Made by a program: the position numbers and the translations under genes. The notes under the pieces were generated by a model. It was not told the origin of the DNA. It saw only the letters and a list, made by a program, of their open reading frames with translations, and did no database searches. This document shows positions 23,751 to 37,917 of a stretch of 64,000 bases of DNA, one piece after another (the stretch's first letter is position 1; each line of letters opens with the position of its first letter). Origin of the DNA: Chionis minor. Its lineage: Eukaryota > Chordata > Aves > Charadriiformes > Chionididae. The stretch spans positions 186,001 through 250,000 of the forward strand of contig VZSF01012080.1 of assembly GCA_013398295.1 (NCBI GenBank), in the 5' to 3' direction.

Positions 23751-26700
23751 CCACTTTAAATTGACAAGCTGCTTTCAAATTATATCTAAAGTTGTAAATT
23801 TGAAATTAAATATCTAGTTCAAATTGAAATTAGAACAAAACTATTGTGGTCACCAGAAGTACAACTTCAGAATATCCCACAGAAAACTGTAGTGTTTTAC
23901 TACAGTGGAAGAAAGGAACAGGAACATAATTGCATAATTTGGGAAGAATGATATTTCGCACTTTTTTTCTGAGGCATTGTCACGGCTTCTGTGTGAACAA
24001 ACCTGAACTGCATAAAGCACACTGTGTTTAGTCTTGATTGAATGTTGTTGACCTCATATATTAGCAGGGAATTCATAGGTACACAGAATAGACCAGGTTT
24101 TCATGATAACAAATACAAAGAATTTACTTAACAGCTAAATGCCACAATACAGTAAATAAGCAATGAAAACAAAGAACATTGCAAAACTTGTATGACATGG
24201 CAATTTCTTGTGCTATAGTGCTATTTAGGAAACTTATGTGCATTATGATTATATAGATAATATGTTATCTATGTTATTATAGCTATAGATAAAGAATGAA
24301 AATAAAAAAAAATACTATGGAAAACTATGGAATAATGACCCTTTCTGAGAAAAAATAATAGGAAAGTTATTTATTAAGCTAGAAATCTTACCTAATTTAA
24401 GCACCTAAATTTCAAGAATTTGGGAAGTTGAGTATGCAAACCTCTTCATTAGCAGAAATTTAAGAGCAATTAAGAATTTGTTATTTTAACAGAAGTTATC
24501 TTAATCTATGCGGGATAATGGGACATCATGTCTTAATCTAAATAATGTTTCTTATGGAAACTTACAGTATCTGCTGTTCTCAGGCCTACCAAACAATTAG
24601 GACTGAATGACAGATCTATAAAGCTACATAATAGTTTTGACAATGAGATAAATACTAATCACCCTAGAAGGAATGCAAAGTGCTAAAAAAGTTTTATTCA
24701 GTCCTAAATGAAATTAACTTGAGTTAACAACAGGACTGCAGAAGTGTTTGCCAGCGTGTAAATCTGGTTAACAGTTTGCAGTGGTTGTAGTTCTAATCGA
24801 ACTTATTCATCAAAACTAAAACCAAATCAAAACAAACCAACCAAACAAAAAGAAACAGGGCAAAGAGCTGAAAAGCAACTGTATTACTTATATTAGTATG
24901 TTTTTAGGGAAAAATCAACTTGTATTCTGGTCAGAATGCAGTCAAATTCCACCTAAAATATCAATGTTACCAGACACTGTATTTGCAAAAACTACATGAC
25001 TGCCCAAGCCTGCTACATTCTAAAAAGCTCCTGGAAATATCAAAGATTTCTGTGTTTCAAATGTTCCTTAAAATTTACAAGCAGCTGTATTATCATATGA
25101 GGTTTATATCTTTTTCTCTTAACCCCCAATAATGTTGAATTAATTTGTAAGGTTGTAATAAAACAACTCAGCAAAGTATGGAACTTTTGTTATTAACAGC
25201 ATAATTAATATTTACCTCCTCATTGTTAGAGAAGATATGGTGGCATTAATATGGAGACAGATTGAGTGATACTTGTCCATACCAATATATTTATCTAAGC
25301 AGCCCAAATACAAGTGAGTGGGACTATTTCTTTGAATGTGTAATGCTCCAGATAGATAAAGGCTGCAAAATTGTAACTTGAAGAGAAGACTCTTGGGAAG
25401 CAAACATTTTGGACAGCAGGAGGATATCCATTTCCTTCAGCCATGAAGACAGCATTATCTGTATGTTAAAGATTGCAGGAATGAATGTCCTGAGGTAGAT
25501 GCCAGGGTTCAAATGTGAGTCATTGTGAACTCTTAAGAATTATCTCACAGCAGAAGACACCTAAGTATGCAGAAGTATGCCGGGTGACAGCAGGAAATCC
25601 AAGATGTACAGTTGAAAATGAAAATGGAAGAAAAAACATAAGAATGGAAAAAAAATCACCAAGATTGCTGCATGCTAGAACACATGTCACTGTCAGATTC
25701 CCAATGAAAGAGATACAGGGTAAAAATGAAATACTGCAGAAGACAGCCATAGCAGGGACTAAGTCCACATTAAGCAGGATAGTTCTCTAAAAATGTACTA
25801 CAAAGGTAATGAAGATGAACAAACGTGTCATTTCAGTGTCTGTAGTAGTGAGGTAGGTGATATCATAGGTAATAAAATAGTCTTTCAAATCAGCTGGGAA
25901 ATAGGATACAGTGATTAGAAAAAAAGTCAATGAAATTTGTAAATCCTAAGACCAGGATCCTGGGTAATAAAACAGAGAGAACTACTGCTGTAAGCTATCA
26001 TCAAGTAGTAAATCATAAATCAGTCATCACATCAAATAATAAAATTATAATTGAAATACAATTGTGGAATAATAGATTCATTTTTAGAAGGGAAAAAACC
26101 CAAGGGTAATGTTTTTAGGATAGAATTGGGCCATGATTAGTTTAAAAGGCAGCCATAGCAACACACTGCATGTGTTGATCATCAATAAAACTGGGAATTG
26201 TGTAATTTTTTAGATATTTATGTTCTTAGATGAAAATGTGAGAGGAAATGCTTTGAACAATAATATGGCCCAATATTAGACATGATTGCCAAGGCTTTTT
26301 TATCAGACAAGTAATGACAACAACAACAATGATGCTATTTTAATTTGATAAGTTTAAGAAAAAGCAGCTCATAGAAAACAATAGGCTTGAGCAAATGGAG
26401 CTGATTTGGAGTAAACTAAAATTACGCTTAGGTAAAATTGGATTATAAGTAAGAGGGTGTTATTATTTTTACATTAAATGGAAGACTGGGAAACTAAGGG
26501 ATGACACTCAAAGGCTCACCAGCACTAAGACAAAATCACTCAAAAAAGATGAGTTTTTGTACTGCTAGCAAAGGGAAACAAATTTCAGGGACAAGGCCCA
26601 CAATTGACTGTACTCCTCACAACCTCAAAATCAGATTGCATAAATGTAAGTAGGAAAATATCAGAAACAAAACCTGTAAGAAGTTGATCTATTATATTCA

Positions 26701-29700
26701 CACACAGTCTTATCTCATATGAGGTAACGGCCACAGAAACATTCAACCTTCTTCTCTTCTACGTGGCTTGGTGTTTCTTGAAAGGATTAATTTAATTTAG
26801 CAACCACTTCAGGTGTACTGCTTCTTATACCTAAGTTAGTTTATGCAGAGATAGATTGTGTATTCCACAGTACTAGCTAGAGATTCTTGAAGTTTCTGTC
26901 TACACAGGACTATACATATATTACTTTTTTCCACAGAAAACCCACACGAAATAGAGGTTTGACCTCTTAAAACTGGACTCATACTAAGATCTGCAGAGTC
27001 CTTTGGAAATACTGGTCAGAAACATTCTGGGGAAGTCCAAGGAACTATTCACTGTTTCCTGTTCCACAATTAGTCTGGTTCCCTCAAGAGCTGTGTTACT
27101 ATGAGATGTCACAGAACACCATAACATCTTTCTCAGAAACATATACACAGGAACAACAACAAAAAACCTGCCACCAACCAAAAAAAAGCATTTTGGTTTA
27201 AACAATAGTTTTTCTAGAGATACTACAAATATCTCCCCCCAAAATGAAAAGGGAACAAACATGAAATAGCTGCTGTTCATACTAACTCTATCAAGTAGTT
27301 CACTGGAACTTTAAAATAAAAAATAGATTTCCTATCTGGAGGCAAAAGAAGCACGTATACTGTTGCTTCACAGTCTGCCACCTTCTGTACTGTGCATAAA
27401 TACTTTCTGTATTGTCTTTTGGAAGATGAATGAACTCAGTTCTTTCAATTCTATATAAGAAGTCATCCATTTAATGGACGAAATCCACTTGGGTATTTTT
27501 CCTCAACTGTGTATGACGTGAATATTCATTCCTTTTGAGGAAGTGCTGGGTCACGTGCTATCCCTGAAAGGAGAGGAAAATACATCTTTCTCTACTGACA
27601 CATTTATCTGTCCAAAGCAGAGAAATTTCTAGTGGCCCCAGGGTCTGTCAGTTAAAAGGAAGGAGTCAGATGTCTGAAATTCAGACAGAGACTTAGCCAG
27701 ATAGCTGGTAAAAGAAGAAAGTTACAGAAGATCTGAGAGCTTTCATTCAAGCACAGTCTTCTGAAGGCAGCAGATGGCCAGACTTGGCTGACATTCCTCC
27801 TAGGCACCAGAGAAGGCTCTACAGGGTCTGCTGCAATTTAGGAAGCCACTGAGATGTCTGAAGGAATATGCGGAAGCAAATAATCATCCAATAAAGAATT
27901 CTACATTAAATTTCTGAACTCCCCTGTAATCCAGTAAGTAAATTACTGGCATTGAGGAGTCATTTTAAGTATCATACTCAGTGACAGAGAAAATCTTCCT
28001 ATATTGCACAGGGGATCAATTCCAAAGAACTTAGGTGTAAAATAATATATGTAAAGCATGCTTCTTAAATATTTTATATTTCATGTTCATGAAACTTTTC
28101 TGTGAGAGAGTGAAGCTTTCTTTTTTTGTGTGGACACTTTCCAAGGCATTGTACATAGATCCAAGATGCAGAAGAACAAAAGAAAACAACAATTTCTGCA
28201 TGATTTACACTAAAAAGAATTTCACTTAGCAATTTACATATAAAATATACAGTTAAGCAAAAGTTACATATTTGGAGAAAAATTATTAAAATTATGAAGA
28301 GTTGTTCAGAAGATCTGGGCTCGTTCATTACTTTGATACTGTGTAAACATAGACAAATCATTTAAACTATGTCCTCAGCAGTTCCAAGATAGCAAAATAC
28401 TTCTGAGTTGGTATGTTCAACTGAAATTGTTGCCTGCAGTATGCCACCGTACAGGATTAGAAATGTATACAGACACACATGCCACTTGTCAGAATAGGGT
28501 GTCTTTCCTCATTCTGAGCTCTGCAAAAAGCTCTCTCCTATCTATTTAAACTGAAAACCTGTTTCTGGGCAGAGATTTTCTTTGTTCCAGTTGTATACAT
28601 CTGTTACAGGCAGAATTTAATTTCATTTGGGATATTTAGATGCCACTATGAATAATAACTAAAATTTATTTCTCTGCTTATACTTGGGTAAGTTATGAAG
28701 GGGGGCAATTTGCAATTACATTTTTGTCCTTTAAAGTATATTTTGCCATTATGATGCTTTGATTGCTAAACTTTTATCACAAAATATATGAAAAGTAAAC
28801 CCAAGAAAAATTAATGAAATTTAATCTTTACTTCCCGAGTGACACTTTAATTTATATAGTTGTAGAAAATGCAGAATTGAACGTTTGTAATTTTCAGTTA
28901 AGCTAGTTAAAGTAAATATCATTTCTGGAAGCAATTGGTTACAACAGCTTTGAAATATCCAGCATTTAAAAAGCTATTTGATTTCTAACACAGTTTCTTC
29001 CACTGAGGGAAGCTCAAGGTCTTAGTGGTACAGTAAATTATTTGCCAGCTGAGAGGAAGCCAGATGTTCAGAAAGCTCTTTGCTGTTGAAGCTTTCAAGA
29101 GATATTTTAGTTATGTACCAGAATTACCAATTAGTATTCAGTAAGCTACTCTTCAAACACCAGTGGTATAGAAGTATTTGCTCTAAGAATTATTCATATA
29201 CACCAGGGAAGGGGAAAAACATCAACTAATCCCTAGTGATGTGGAAAAGAAACTTAGTTAGCTAGACTTTAATTAGCACTTAGTGGTCATTTAATGAATG
29301 TGGTCTCAAAGCCTAATCCATCAAACTGTAACTACCATTATCACTGGTTTAAAAACTACGTATTACCAAACAGGTTTGGAAGAATGCTACAGAACAGCAA
29401 CAGGGAACTGAGACACTATGAGTTCCAGGTCTGTAAGTCTGTCAGGTCTGGTTATCTTGGGAAATCAAGTTCTGTGAAGACAAATGTGGTCTAACTTACT
29501 GTAAGTGAGCTGGGGGTTGTTCTAATTCTTTCAGTTCTGAGAACTGTAAGATGAGGCCTTGAGTTATCACAGATAAATGTGTAACACTTCAATTAATTGG
29601 CTGCTGAAGTTCATAGAATCATTTTGAAGATTACTTGTTAACTGTTTAAAATCATTCAATAATTTGTAATTAGCCCTCAAAGCCTTTGTTAAATCATAAT

Positions 29701-32700
29701 AATGAAATACTGAGTACTGGAGTCACTGATACTTTAAAAAGTAATGGAAATTACAGCATAAAATCATACAACACAGACAAAAGAGCTGGATTTTGCAGAG
29801 AAAAATAACATTTTTTCCAGTCTACTAGAATCATCAGAGAAGTTATTTAAGAGAAGTGTGCCAGAGAAATCTGTACTTATGAGAATTTTAGGAAAGCAGG
29901 TCATGTATTGGGAACAGAGGAGATAGATAATGCATGTAAATTGTAGCCAAAGCACAGATCTGTTGCACCCATAAAGTAGAAACTGACTAATCATATTGTA
30001 ATTCATATTAGCTTGCCTTAGAACCAGAAACAAACACACTGAAATAGTATTATCCCTGTCAGTGTTGAAACACTGGAACACTGCTAATAGCATAACAAGA
30101 AAGAAGCACTTTGTAACACTGATAAGTATAATAGATAACAATGATGAAGCAAACTGAAGTTTAAAGCATAGTTGCCAAAACAGGGTACAGGAATACAGTG
30201 CAAATTAAAATCAGCAAGATAAGGATGAAGGATGTAAAACGGGCAGGAGAGTGGCATGGAGGAACCAGAACAAAACTATAGAATAAACAAGAAAGATGCC
30301 CATCATCATACACATCTTGGCATAGTCACATAAATCCATGCTTAGTTGGATTATAAAAACTGAGCGCAACAGTGGTTCAGGGATTCAGGATGGTCTCTTT
30401 GGATCTATTTGTATCATGGTCAAACATGCTGCAAGAATATACTAAAATAATACGATGAAAGAGATTACTGTAAAGTTTTGTTAAGAAATGGGACAAATGA
30501 AACAGCGGCAAGTTGTGAAAATGAGGGGAAAAAAGTCAGTCAAGATTAAGAACAAAATGAAACCTAAGGCAATTTCTGAGTGCTAGTGATGGATCAATAC
30601 AGGTACCTACTTCTTGTTTTTTTAATATTGAATTGTAAAGTACAGTAGAATAAAAAATTTCAACTACTCATACACTACTCGTACACTGGAAAAGCTTAGG
30701 CATTTATCAGTTTCCGTTTCTCTTGGTGCAACAGGAAAAAACTGTCAGTGTGTATAGCTCAAAAATATCCCTTTAAACATGAACTAGCTCTAAGACAACA
30801 TCTGTAAAAATAAAAATTGTAAAAATAGTGTAAAACACAGTAGAATGTTATGCAGGTCCCATCTTAGGTCCTGACATGAACATTGTACTTCTAAAGTTTT
30901 TAAGAACTAGGGCAGTAAAATAAAGAACTAAATAATCCACTGGAAGTCAGAATAGCATTACCATGATAGGAGTTGGAAAAATATTAAGATTGTGTGTCTA
31001 AATAAATTGTATAAGTAACAAAGAGTATGACCAAGACAGATAAAATAGTAGTAGAGCAAATGATGTCTGACACAACTAAATCAACTAAAACTACTATTAG
31101 GAAGTACTTACACTAAATAAAAAATAATTAAATTTTGGACCTCATCAGCACTTTCAGTTATCTCAACCAAAGATTTTAGGAGGTTATTTACATGCTTAAA
31201 ATTTCTATATCAAGGGCAATTACTTGAATAAACAAATATACAACAAAAATATATAAGAAATGCATATCCCAATATGAAGGTATTAATCAACCGCTACAGA
31301 TTAGGTCTTAAGGAGTACCTGCAGAAATACATACGGCAATGACTGGGCAGAAAGCCTATATTATCGTGCCTGTGGTAGCATACATGAAAAGGCAACAGAG
31401 AGAAATTAAGAGGCTCAGGGCTGCAAAAAAAAATATGTTTTGGCAGATGTGAAAATTGAATCTCAGTTTTCTAAAGTGCAGTCCAATGACTGAGTTACAA
31501 ACCTACAGATCCTTAAAATGGATCACATGGAAGTCATACTTTACTTGTGCACTTGACTTTCCTCATCTCTTCGTCATGTCTCTTTCTAGTTTTTGTTTTC
31601 AAAAGCAGTTTTAAGCTGAAGCAGGGCTTTTATTTTTAATCTCTATAGTCTCAAAACAGGAACACATTTGGATGAGGAGAACAAGTAAAGAAGAAACAAT
31701 GTCGGATTTTCATATTTGGCAGATTTGATAATTTTGACAATGGATTATGCCATAAGCAACCAGATATTGATCCTGAAGTCTACCAGCATAATATGTCAGA
31801 ATTCTTTTTCCTTTAATCTAGATTTTTTTTTCTTACCTTAAAGCTTGTCACTAAAACAAGGTATGAAAAGTCTGCACTGTAACAGAGACTGGCAGAGGCA
31901 GCAAGTGTTCTACTATTCCTGGAAGAGATCTGGGCCATTGACAAGGAAGAAAATTTATATTTTAGCATATTTACTCAGTAAAGGCCTTTTTGAAGACTAC
32001 TCTGAGGTTAATGCAAGGGAAGACCTGAATCTCTCTGCTGAAGAAATAGAATGACTTACCTCTGTGTTTTTATAGTATCATGTTAAGCTACTTCTCCTAT
32101 CAGTCTTGACACTTCTCTTCCCTATGTTAATGCTCACAGGGCAATACTTATAGGGTGCTGCTCTACTTACAGCCTGCACAGTACACACCACACATTTAAC
32201 TGGAGTATCCAAATTCAATGAGATTGCATTGATTCAGCAACTGCAGGTACTTTGTAGTATCAGTCATAAAATAAAGTCTTTATTAAACCACATTTGCACT
32301 ATAAAATCATGGGTGCAGGTATGTACTTAGATTGATTTCAAGTCCATTTGTTTTTGTGCAACAAGGTGCCACGTATCTGTCTAGAACCCAAAGAAGTAGA
32401 AAGAGGTGGCAGCAATGCATGCACAAATATTTTTGTCTAACTCTGCAGACCAAAAGTTTTGTAGAAGTTTGGAGCTTATTACATAATAGTTTAGTAAATC
32501 ACTGTTACGAGTAAACTACGTTATTTCCTATATTTTTTAAAATCTGCAAAAGCAGTACATATTGCAAAAATGGTGGTTTTAAATGAGTTTTCATAGGCCT
32601 ACTGATAAAATGAGAAGATACTTGCTGTTAAACTTTCTCTGTTTTGCTACACTAGAATCACAACATTCTTATCAAAATCTGCTAACATTGTCAGTGTTTC

Positions 32701-35700
32701 AAATATACAGACAGTATTGCATTTTACTTGAACGTTTTCATATCTCAGCTATCTACAGTGTTACTACTGTGTATGTTCTTATAGCGTAATATCCTCTTAA
32801 AGTATGCAAACCAACAAGCAAAACAAACCTACTGTTAGCAGGAAGGACAGAAGCAAAATATTGGCACCTGGAAAGTAGGTTCATGACAATGTGAGAATAT
32901 GGATGACACTAATATAGTATTTGGAAAGAACGGTTTAGAGGAAAAAATGGAATTAGATCTCAAGAAACATTTGTTCTGAATGGTCACTGTTCTCATGTCT
33001 TGCTTAAAAGCAACAAAAATATCTAATATAGCCATCCAGCTTTAACCATCTTGAGAATACTTTAAAGGATCTGAAAGAGGCAAGAGCAAGAGATGCTTCA
33101 AGGAAGCTCTGAGTACTTCCAGTGACTAGTGGCCCCTGAACTTCTGATGCACTGACTAGGATCCTTGCTAAAATCCTCTCTTCAAGACTGCTTCTCTAAC
33201 TCTGGTTAGAAATTTAGGAAGATCAGAAGACTATCAACAAAACATGAGAGATAATATCACTAATCCTGCCTGCCCTTCCACATGGACCTGAATACACAGT
33301 TTGAAGTTTACATTCGGAGCATGTAACAATGCAGTCATCAGACTAATCCTTAAGGCCGCCTTTAGTCCCTCTCCATGCCACACTGAAGATGTACTTAGTG
33401 TGACCGTCTTGCTACCTGTTTTTGCTACCAGCTTTGCTAACTCATGTTGCTGTATCCACAGTGTCCGTGAGCTTGTCTGTCTGCAAAATACAGTGTAGAC
33501 TTATTGTGTACAGCCCGGAGAGTGACCTACATACCCTCCATTTTAGAGGCTTCATTTAACCCTTATGATATCTAAAAATAGGCTTTTATACACTATCTGG
33601 GCACAATGTCTCTATTTTTACTTCTACAGTCGATTTCTTAGTTCTTTTGGATTCTCTCAGCCCCACAGCTCAAGGAAGCTGAGCAGCATAATGAAGAACT
33701 TACCTCGGTATAATGCCTCTGAATATCACCAGCACTTTGGCTTGAGTACTTTAAAAGATCATCTGTGTAAGAACACTTCCAGAAAACTCTTTATTTAGTC
33801 AAAATCAGATTTTTTTTCTCTTTAAATGTACACCCACAGTGTCTGCTTACATTTTAAAGTCTGAAAAACTATTATTCTTCTGCCGCTCCTCTAAAATCAC
33901 TTCAGTGGTTGCCCCCTGCTCTAAGAAAAAAGATTTTCTTGCAACTGCTCCAGTGGTATGTTGTGTCCCAGTAAATCACAAGAAGGAATTCCACTCACTG
34001 CAGGCTGGAAATAAAAGTAACAAGAGTTTCTGTTGATGCATTTTTATGGCAGTGAGGGTGGTAAGACTGAGTTGCTTAGCTTTAAGAAAAAAAGAAAAAT
34101 TCGCAAGAGGATGCACGTGTCTTGATGTGTCTGTGCAGAACACCAGGAGCCATAATGGTACCAGAAGTACCATAACATCACTTCAAATACTGCTTTATCA
34201 GAGATCAGTGCACAATCAGCAAAGATTAGAATTGTTTTCTAAGATCAAGATCAACAGATAGATTTTCTTTCATACATATGGCCTGGACATAATTTGAAGA
34301 GCAAAGTAGGGTATATGGCATTATGACATAGTTAAATAATGCCCTAAATTTTACTTCTTCATTTTCAAGATGATTTCATCTTTTATAATTTCTGTTACAG
34401 GACTACTTTTGATAACTTCCTACTGACTTCAGTGACATCAATGTTTTTGGTTTAAGTAAAACATAGTGGCTTTAGCCATAAGTAAACTCTCACCTCCTTA
34501 CCAAAATTAGACTATAAAACAGTTGCTTTTCATTTTCCCCTTTCATTATCTTGTACATGTTGATCATGAAATATACTTCTCTATTTCTTTTTGCCACACA
34601 ATTGACTTATTGTCATGTCAATATTTTTCTAAGAACAATTAAAGTCATCTCTAAAAGAGATGACTTCAAATTTATAAAATACCAGATTAAAAGTGCATCC
34701 CTAAGATCATATCTTCCAAGTAAAACTTGGAAGAGAACATCAAATCCTGACTCTGAATTCAGTAATTTGTTCATTAAATCACATTTATCCAGGGTATTCA
34801 GATTTATTTATCGTAATTTCTCCAAATGAATCACTGTCATTCAGTAAAATTAACCATATCTAAAACGCTATATCTAAATGTTGTGACAAAGCAGTTTTTC
34901 ACTACATACCTGCTACATGATACATCCTTCTGATATGACATTCCCATATTGAAACTTAAAGGAAATGTAAGCAGAGATCTATTGTATTCTTTAAGAACAC
35001 TTCAAGCACGCTAGTCGTAGGCACAACTAGTTTTATCAGTGTGTCTGTTACTAAAGTTAATGAAAGCCCAAAAGACTGCAAAGCTACATACTATCTTGAA
35101 AATCCATTCTGTAAGAACTTTGCTGTTAAGGAAAACTACCATGACAGCATGAGCTGCCTAATGAAAAATAGATGCTGGTTTAACACACAATGCTGTGGCA
35201 ATCCAAGGATACAGCCAGCTGCTCAGTATTGGACTTTTTGAGTGTACTTCTAACCCCTGTATCTGATATCCCCAATTAAACATTTTGAAGCCAGTGAAGA
35301 GTTTGCCTTTACGTGCCATACTTCTATAGTAGTTCTCAGATGTGTATTGCCACATGTAAAGAACAGTCTCACTGGTTCATGGATTACCCAAAGCAGACTT
35401 TAATATTTAATTGTTGCTTAAAGCTATTAGACAAGATGATTATTCAGCAAATATTTTCCAATCACATATGCAATTTGTGAATACTTACTGCTTGATGCTT
35501 TAACTTTTTTGTAATGATTACATTCTGGTTTTGTATTTGTAATCAACCATGTTTTCTGAACACTGGACAAAGAGATTTTGAAATTTCTGCCTTTTTTCAT
35601 CATTAGAAATAAGTAGGAAGAAGTAATAGTATATTTAATAACTTAAAAATATTGGCTATCAAAGCATTTGCTAATAAAAGACATGAAAAAAGGTCTTAAA

Positions 35701-37845
35701 GCAAGACAGAGGAGAGCATGGCACAGCTAACACTTTGACAAGGTAAAGGCACTGCAGTCCCTAAGCAGTTATCACAATCAAAGCAGTGACGTGATTATCT
35801 GGAGCATAGTAAAGGCAATCTAGGATGAAATCTCCCTTCTCTTACTTATGACTAAAATCGTAGTAGTCTTGCAGAGATTGGTTTTCTTTGGTGAATTCAT
35901 TTAGTGGATAATAAAGACAAGGCTCTTGGAAAGATTCTGAAAGGCTAATGCTTGAACCCTTTTTTTGGCTGGGGAATGTGCTTCCCAGGCTGCATAAACT
36001 ATTCCCCTCATCCTTTCCCCCTATGATATTTTAGCTTCACTGCACTGCGGAACGTTGTGAATTGAGGTGGTCTTGTATGATTCTGTGGGTACAGCTGTTA
36101 TGCTACTGACAAGATGTGGCATGGTATTGTAACAAGATTTGAGGCCATGTAAGTAACCATCTTCAAGAAAGTGGTGCACTGTATAACAAGGTTCAAGAAA
36201 TAAGCCTCCAGCTTAGATTTTATTGATAAATGTTGATACAGTGCTTGTTCCTGATAGGTATCTTTTTTGCTACTTTCCTCTGCCTATGTGTGTGGTGTGT
36301 TTTTTTCCTACACATTTTCTCTTATTTCCCACCCAATTCAAAGTAACAAAAAAAAGCCATTAACATATGATATTCATACTTGTATAAGCCAGATCTTCAA
36401 ATGGCATATGCTGGTAAAGCTCCACTACAGTTAATAGTAATACAGAAGTTTAAGCCACTTAAATTATTAATTGTATCAGTCTATTCATATTTCTCTTTTT
36501 ATACAGTAACAGACTTTGTTTTGTGGAGACCTGTGACATATAAATCCATGAAGACCAACAGACAAATTTGATGTCTGAACTGGAAGTGCTTAACTGTACA
36601 CCTCAGAGCTGACATGTGGAATAACATTTAAGTAAAATGTTATATATAGCTCATTGTGCATTATTCGTTATGTCAATCGTCCTCAAACATAACTGCAAGA
36701 TCTAACAACCCAAAGCAAGAATATAAAGGATGTCTGCACAGCTATTTGTCTCTGTCAGGTCACTGAGAATTTATACTGTATTTTTTAAATTTGTTAGGAA
36801 AATTATGTGATAATCTGTTTTCATGTTGCCAGCTTGTGCTGAGTTGTGCTTGAGATATACAATGTTGCCTCTGATATCTTACTGCCTGTAACGGTCCCCG
36901 TTTTAAAAGTTAATGGCTATTCTGATGACCTGGTCCCCATCATTCAGCAAATCTACTGAGAGCGGCTTTTCTGTCACATGGCAAAATCCCTAGGAAGTGC
37001 GGCATAACATAGCTTTATGAGAAATATTACCAGTTGAAGTATTCTTTTAAAAGAAGAAATTGCATAAAAGTATTGCTAGCTGTCCAGTGAAAAACCACCA
37101 CTGTGCTGATCATGCATACATAACTCCTATTCTTCTTAACTAGAATTTAAGCATATGACTAACATTAAGCACACATTTCAAATATGGGTATCTTTCTGAT
37201 TCAGATTTCCAGTGTTCAGTCCCAACAGACTGAATTTCAGGTATTAAGTAGTCAAAACAAACTGCTCATTAACAAGCTCCCGTCAAATAATTATTCATAC
37301 AAAACATCTGGTAAGTGTTTTTGAAAAGCAGATTCAAGAAAATAATAGTACATTGGCAGCCATATTCTGAGCAGAGAAGAGATTACATTCAGTGACCGAA
37401 ATGTATTCTGAATTACTTGATTTTATCTTTTAGTTACTTTTTATCGATCTGCCATACTGTTCCTGGTGAGGTATCAGTGCTGTTCATCTTAGAAGCATGA
37501 GTTGCTTAATTAACTAACCAGATATAGCAAATACAGAGGAAAAGGCTTCCTAATATTGGAGAGATGTGTATATTCTGAATTTCTATGTCCCTTCTCTTTT
37601 TATAAAATTAAAATCCTTCTCACTCAACAGAAGAAATATTTGTGACCGTATCGGTGAATACATAATAAACAAGAAAAAACGATAAAAAAGGTTGGTTTAA
37701 TTTGTCTTCAGAGCAGATTTATTGAACACAAAATGGTTGTATTGTACTTCTCTAAGAATGCCACTGCCACCTCAGTTTCAAGTTTCAACCCTTACAACTG
37801 TAATTCTGTTGAAATTCCATTCCATGGAATTAAAGCTCACGGGGG
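23751..37845. other. Long unique AT-rich stretch, no gene recognised
   Basis: About 14 kb without a transposon that I can identify. There is a short perfect palindrome, ATAGATAA-TATG-TTATCTAT, at 24253-24272. The longest frame is 125 codons on the minus strand (30141-29764), hydrophobic and without a family motif. Near 30664-30688 an 11-bp unit (ACTCATACACT, ACTCGTACACT) is repeated. Ancient conserved noncoding elements could be present but cannot be told by eye. Confidence 0.5.
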
Positions 37846-37917
37846 AAAAAAAACCAAAACAAACAAACAACAAACCAAAACCATAACCAAAACCAAACTC
37901 CAAACAGACAAAAAAAC
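37846..37917 (+). repeat. A-rich low-complexity tract (CAAA/CCAAAA)
   Basis: Purine-poor A/C sequence made of AAAC, CAAA and CCAAAA units (for example AACAAACAAACAACAAACC). No element boundary is visible. Confidence 0.8.

Noticed and set aside
29764..30141. 125-codon hydrophobic minus-strand frame
   Set aside because: Hydrophobicity follows from an A-rich plus strand. No motif or splice context.
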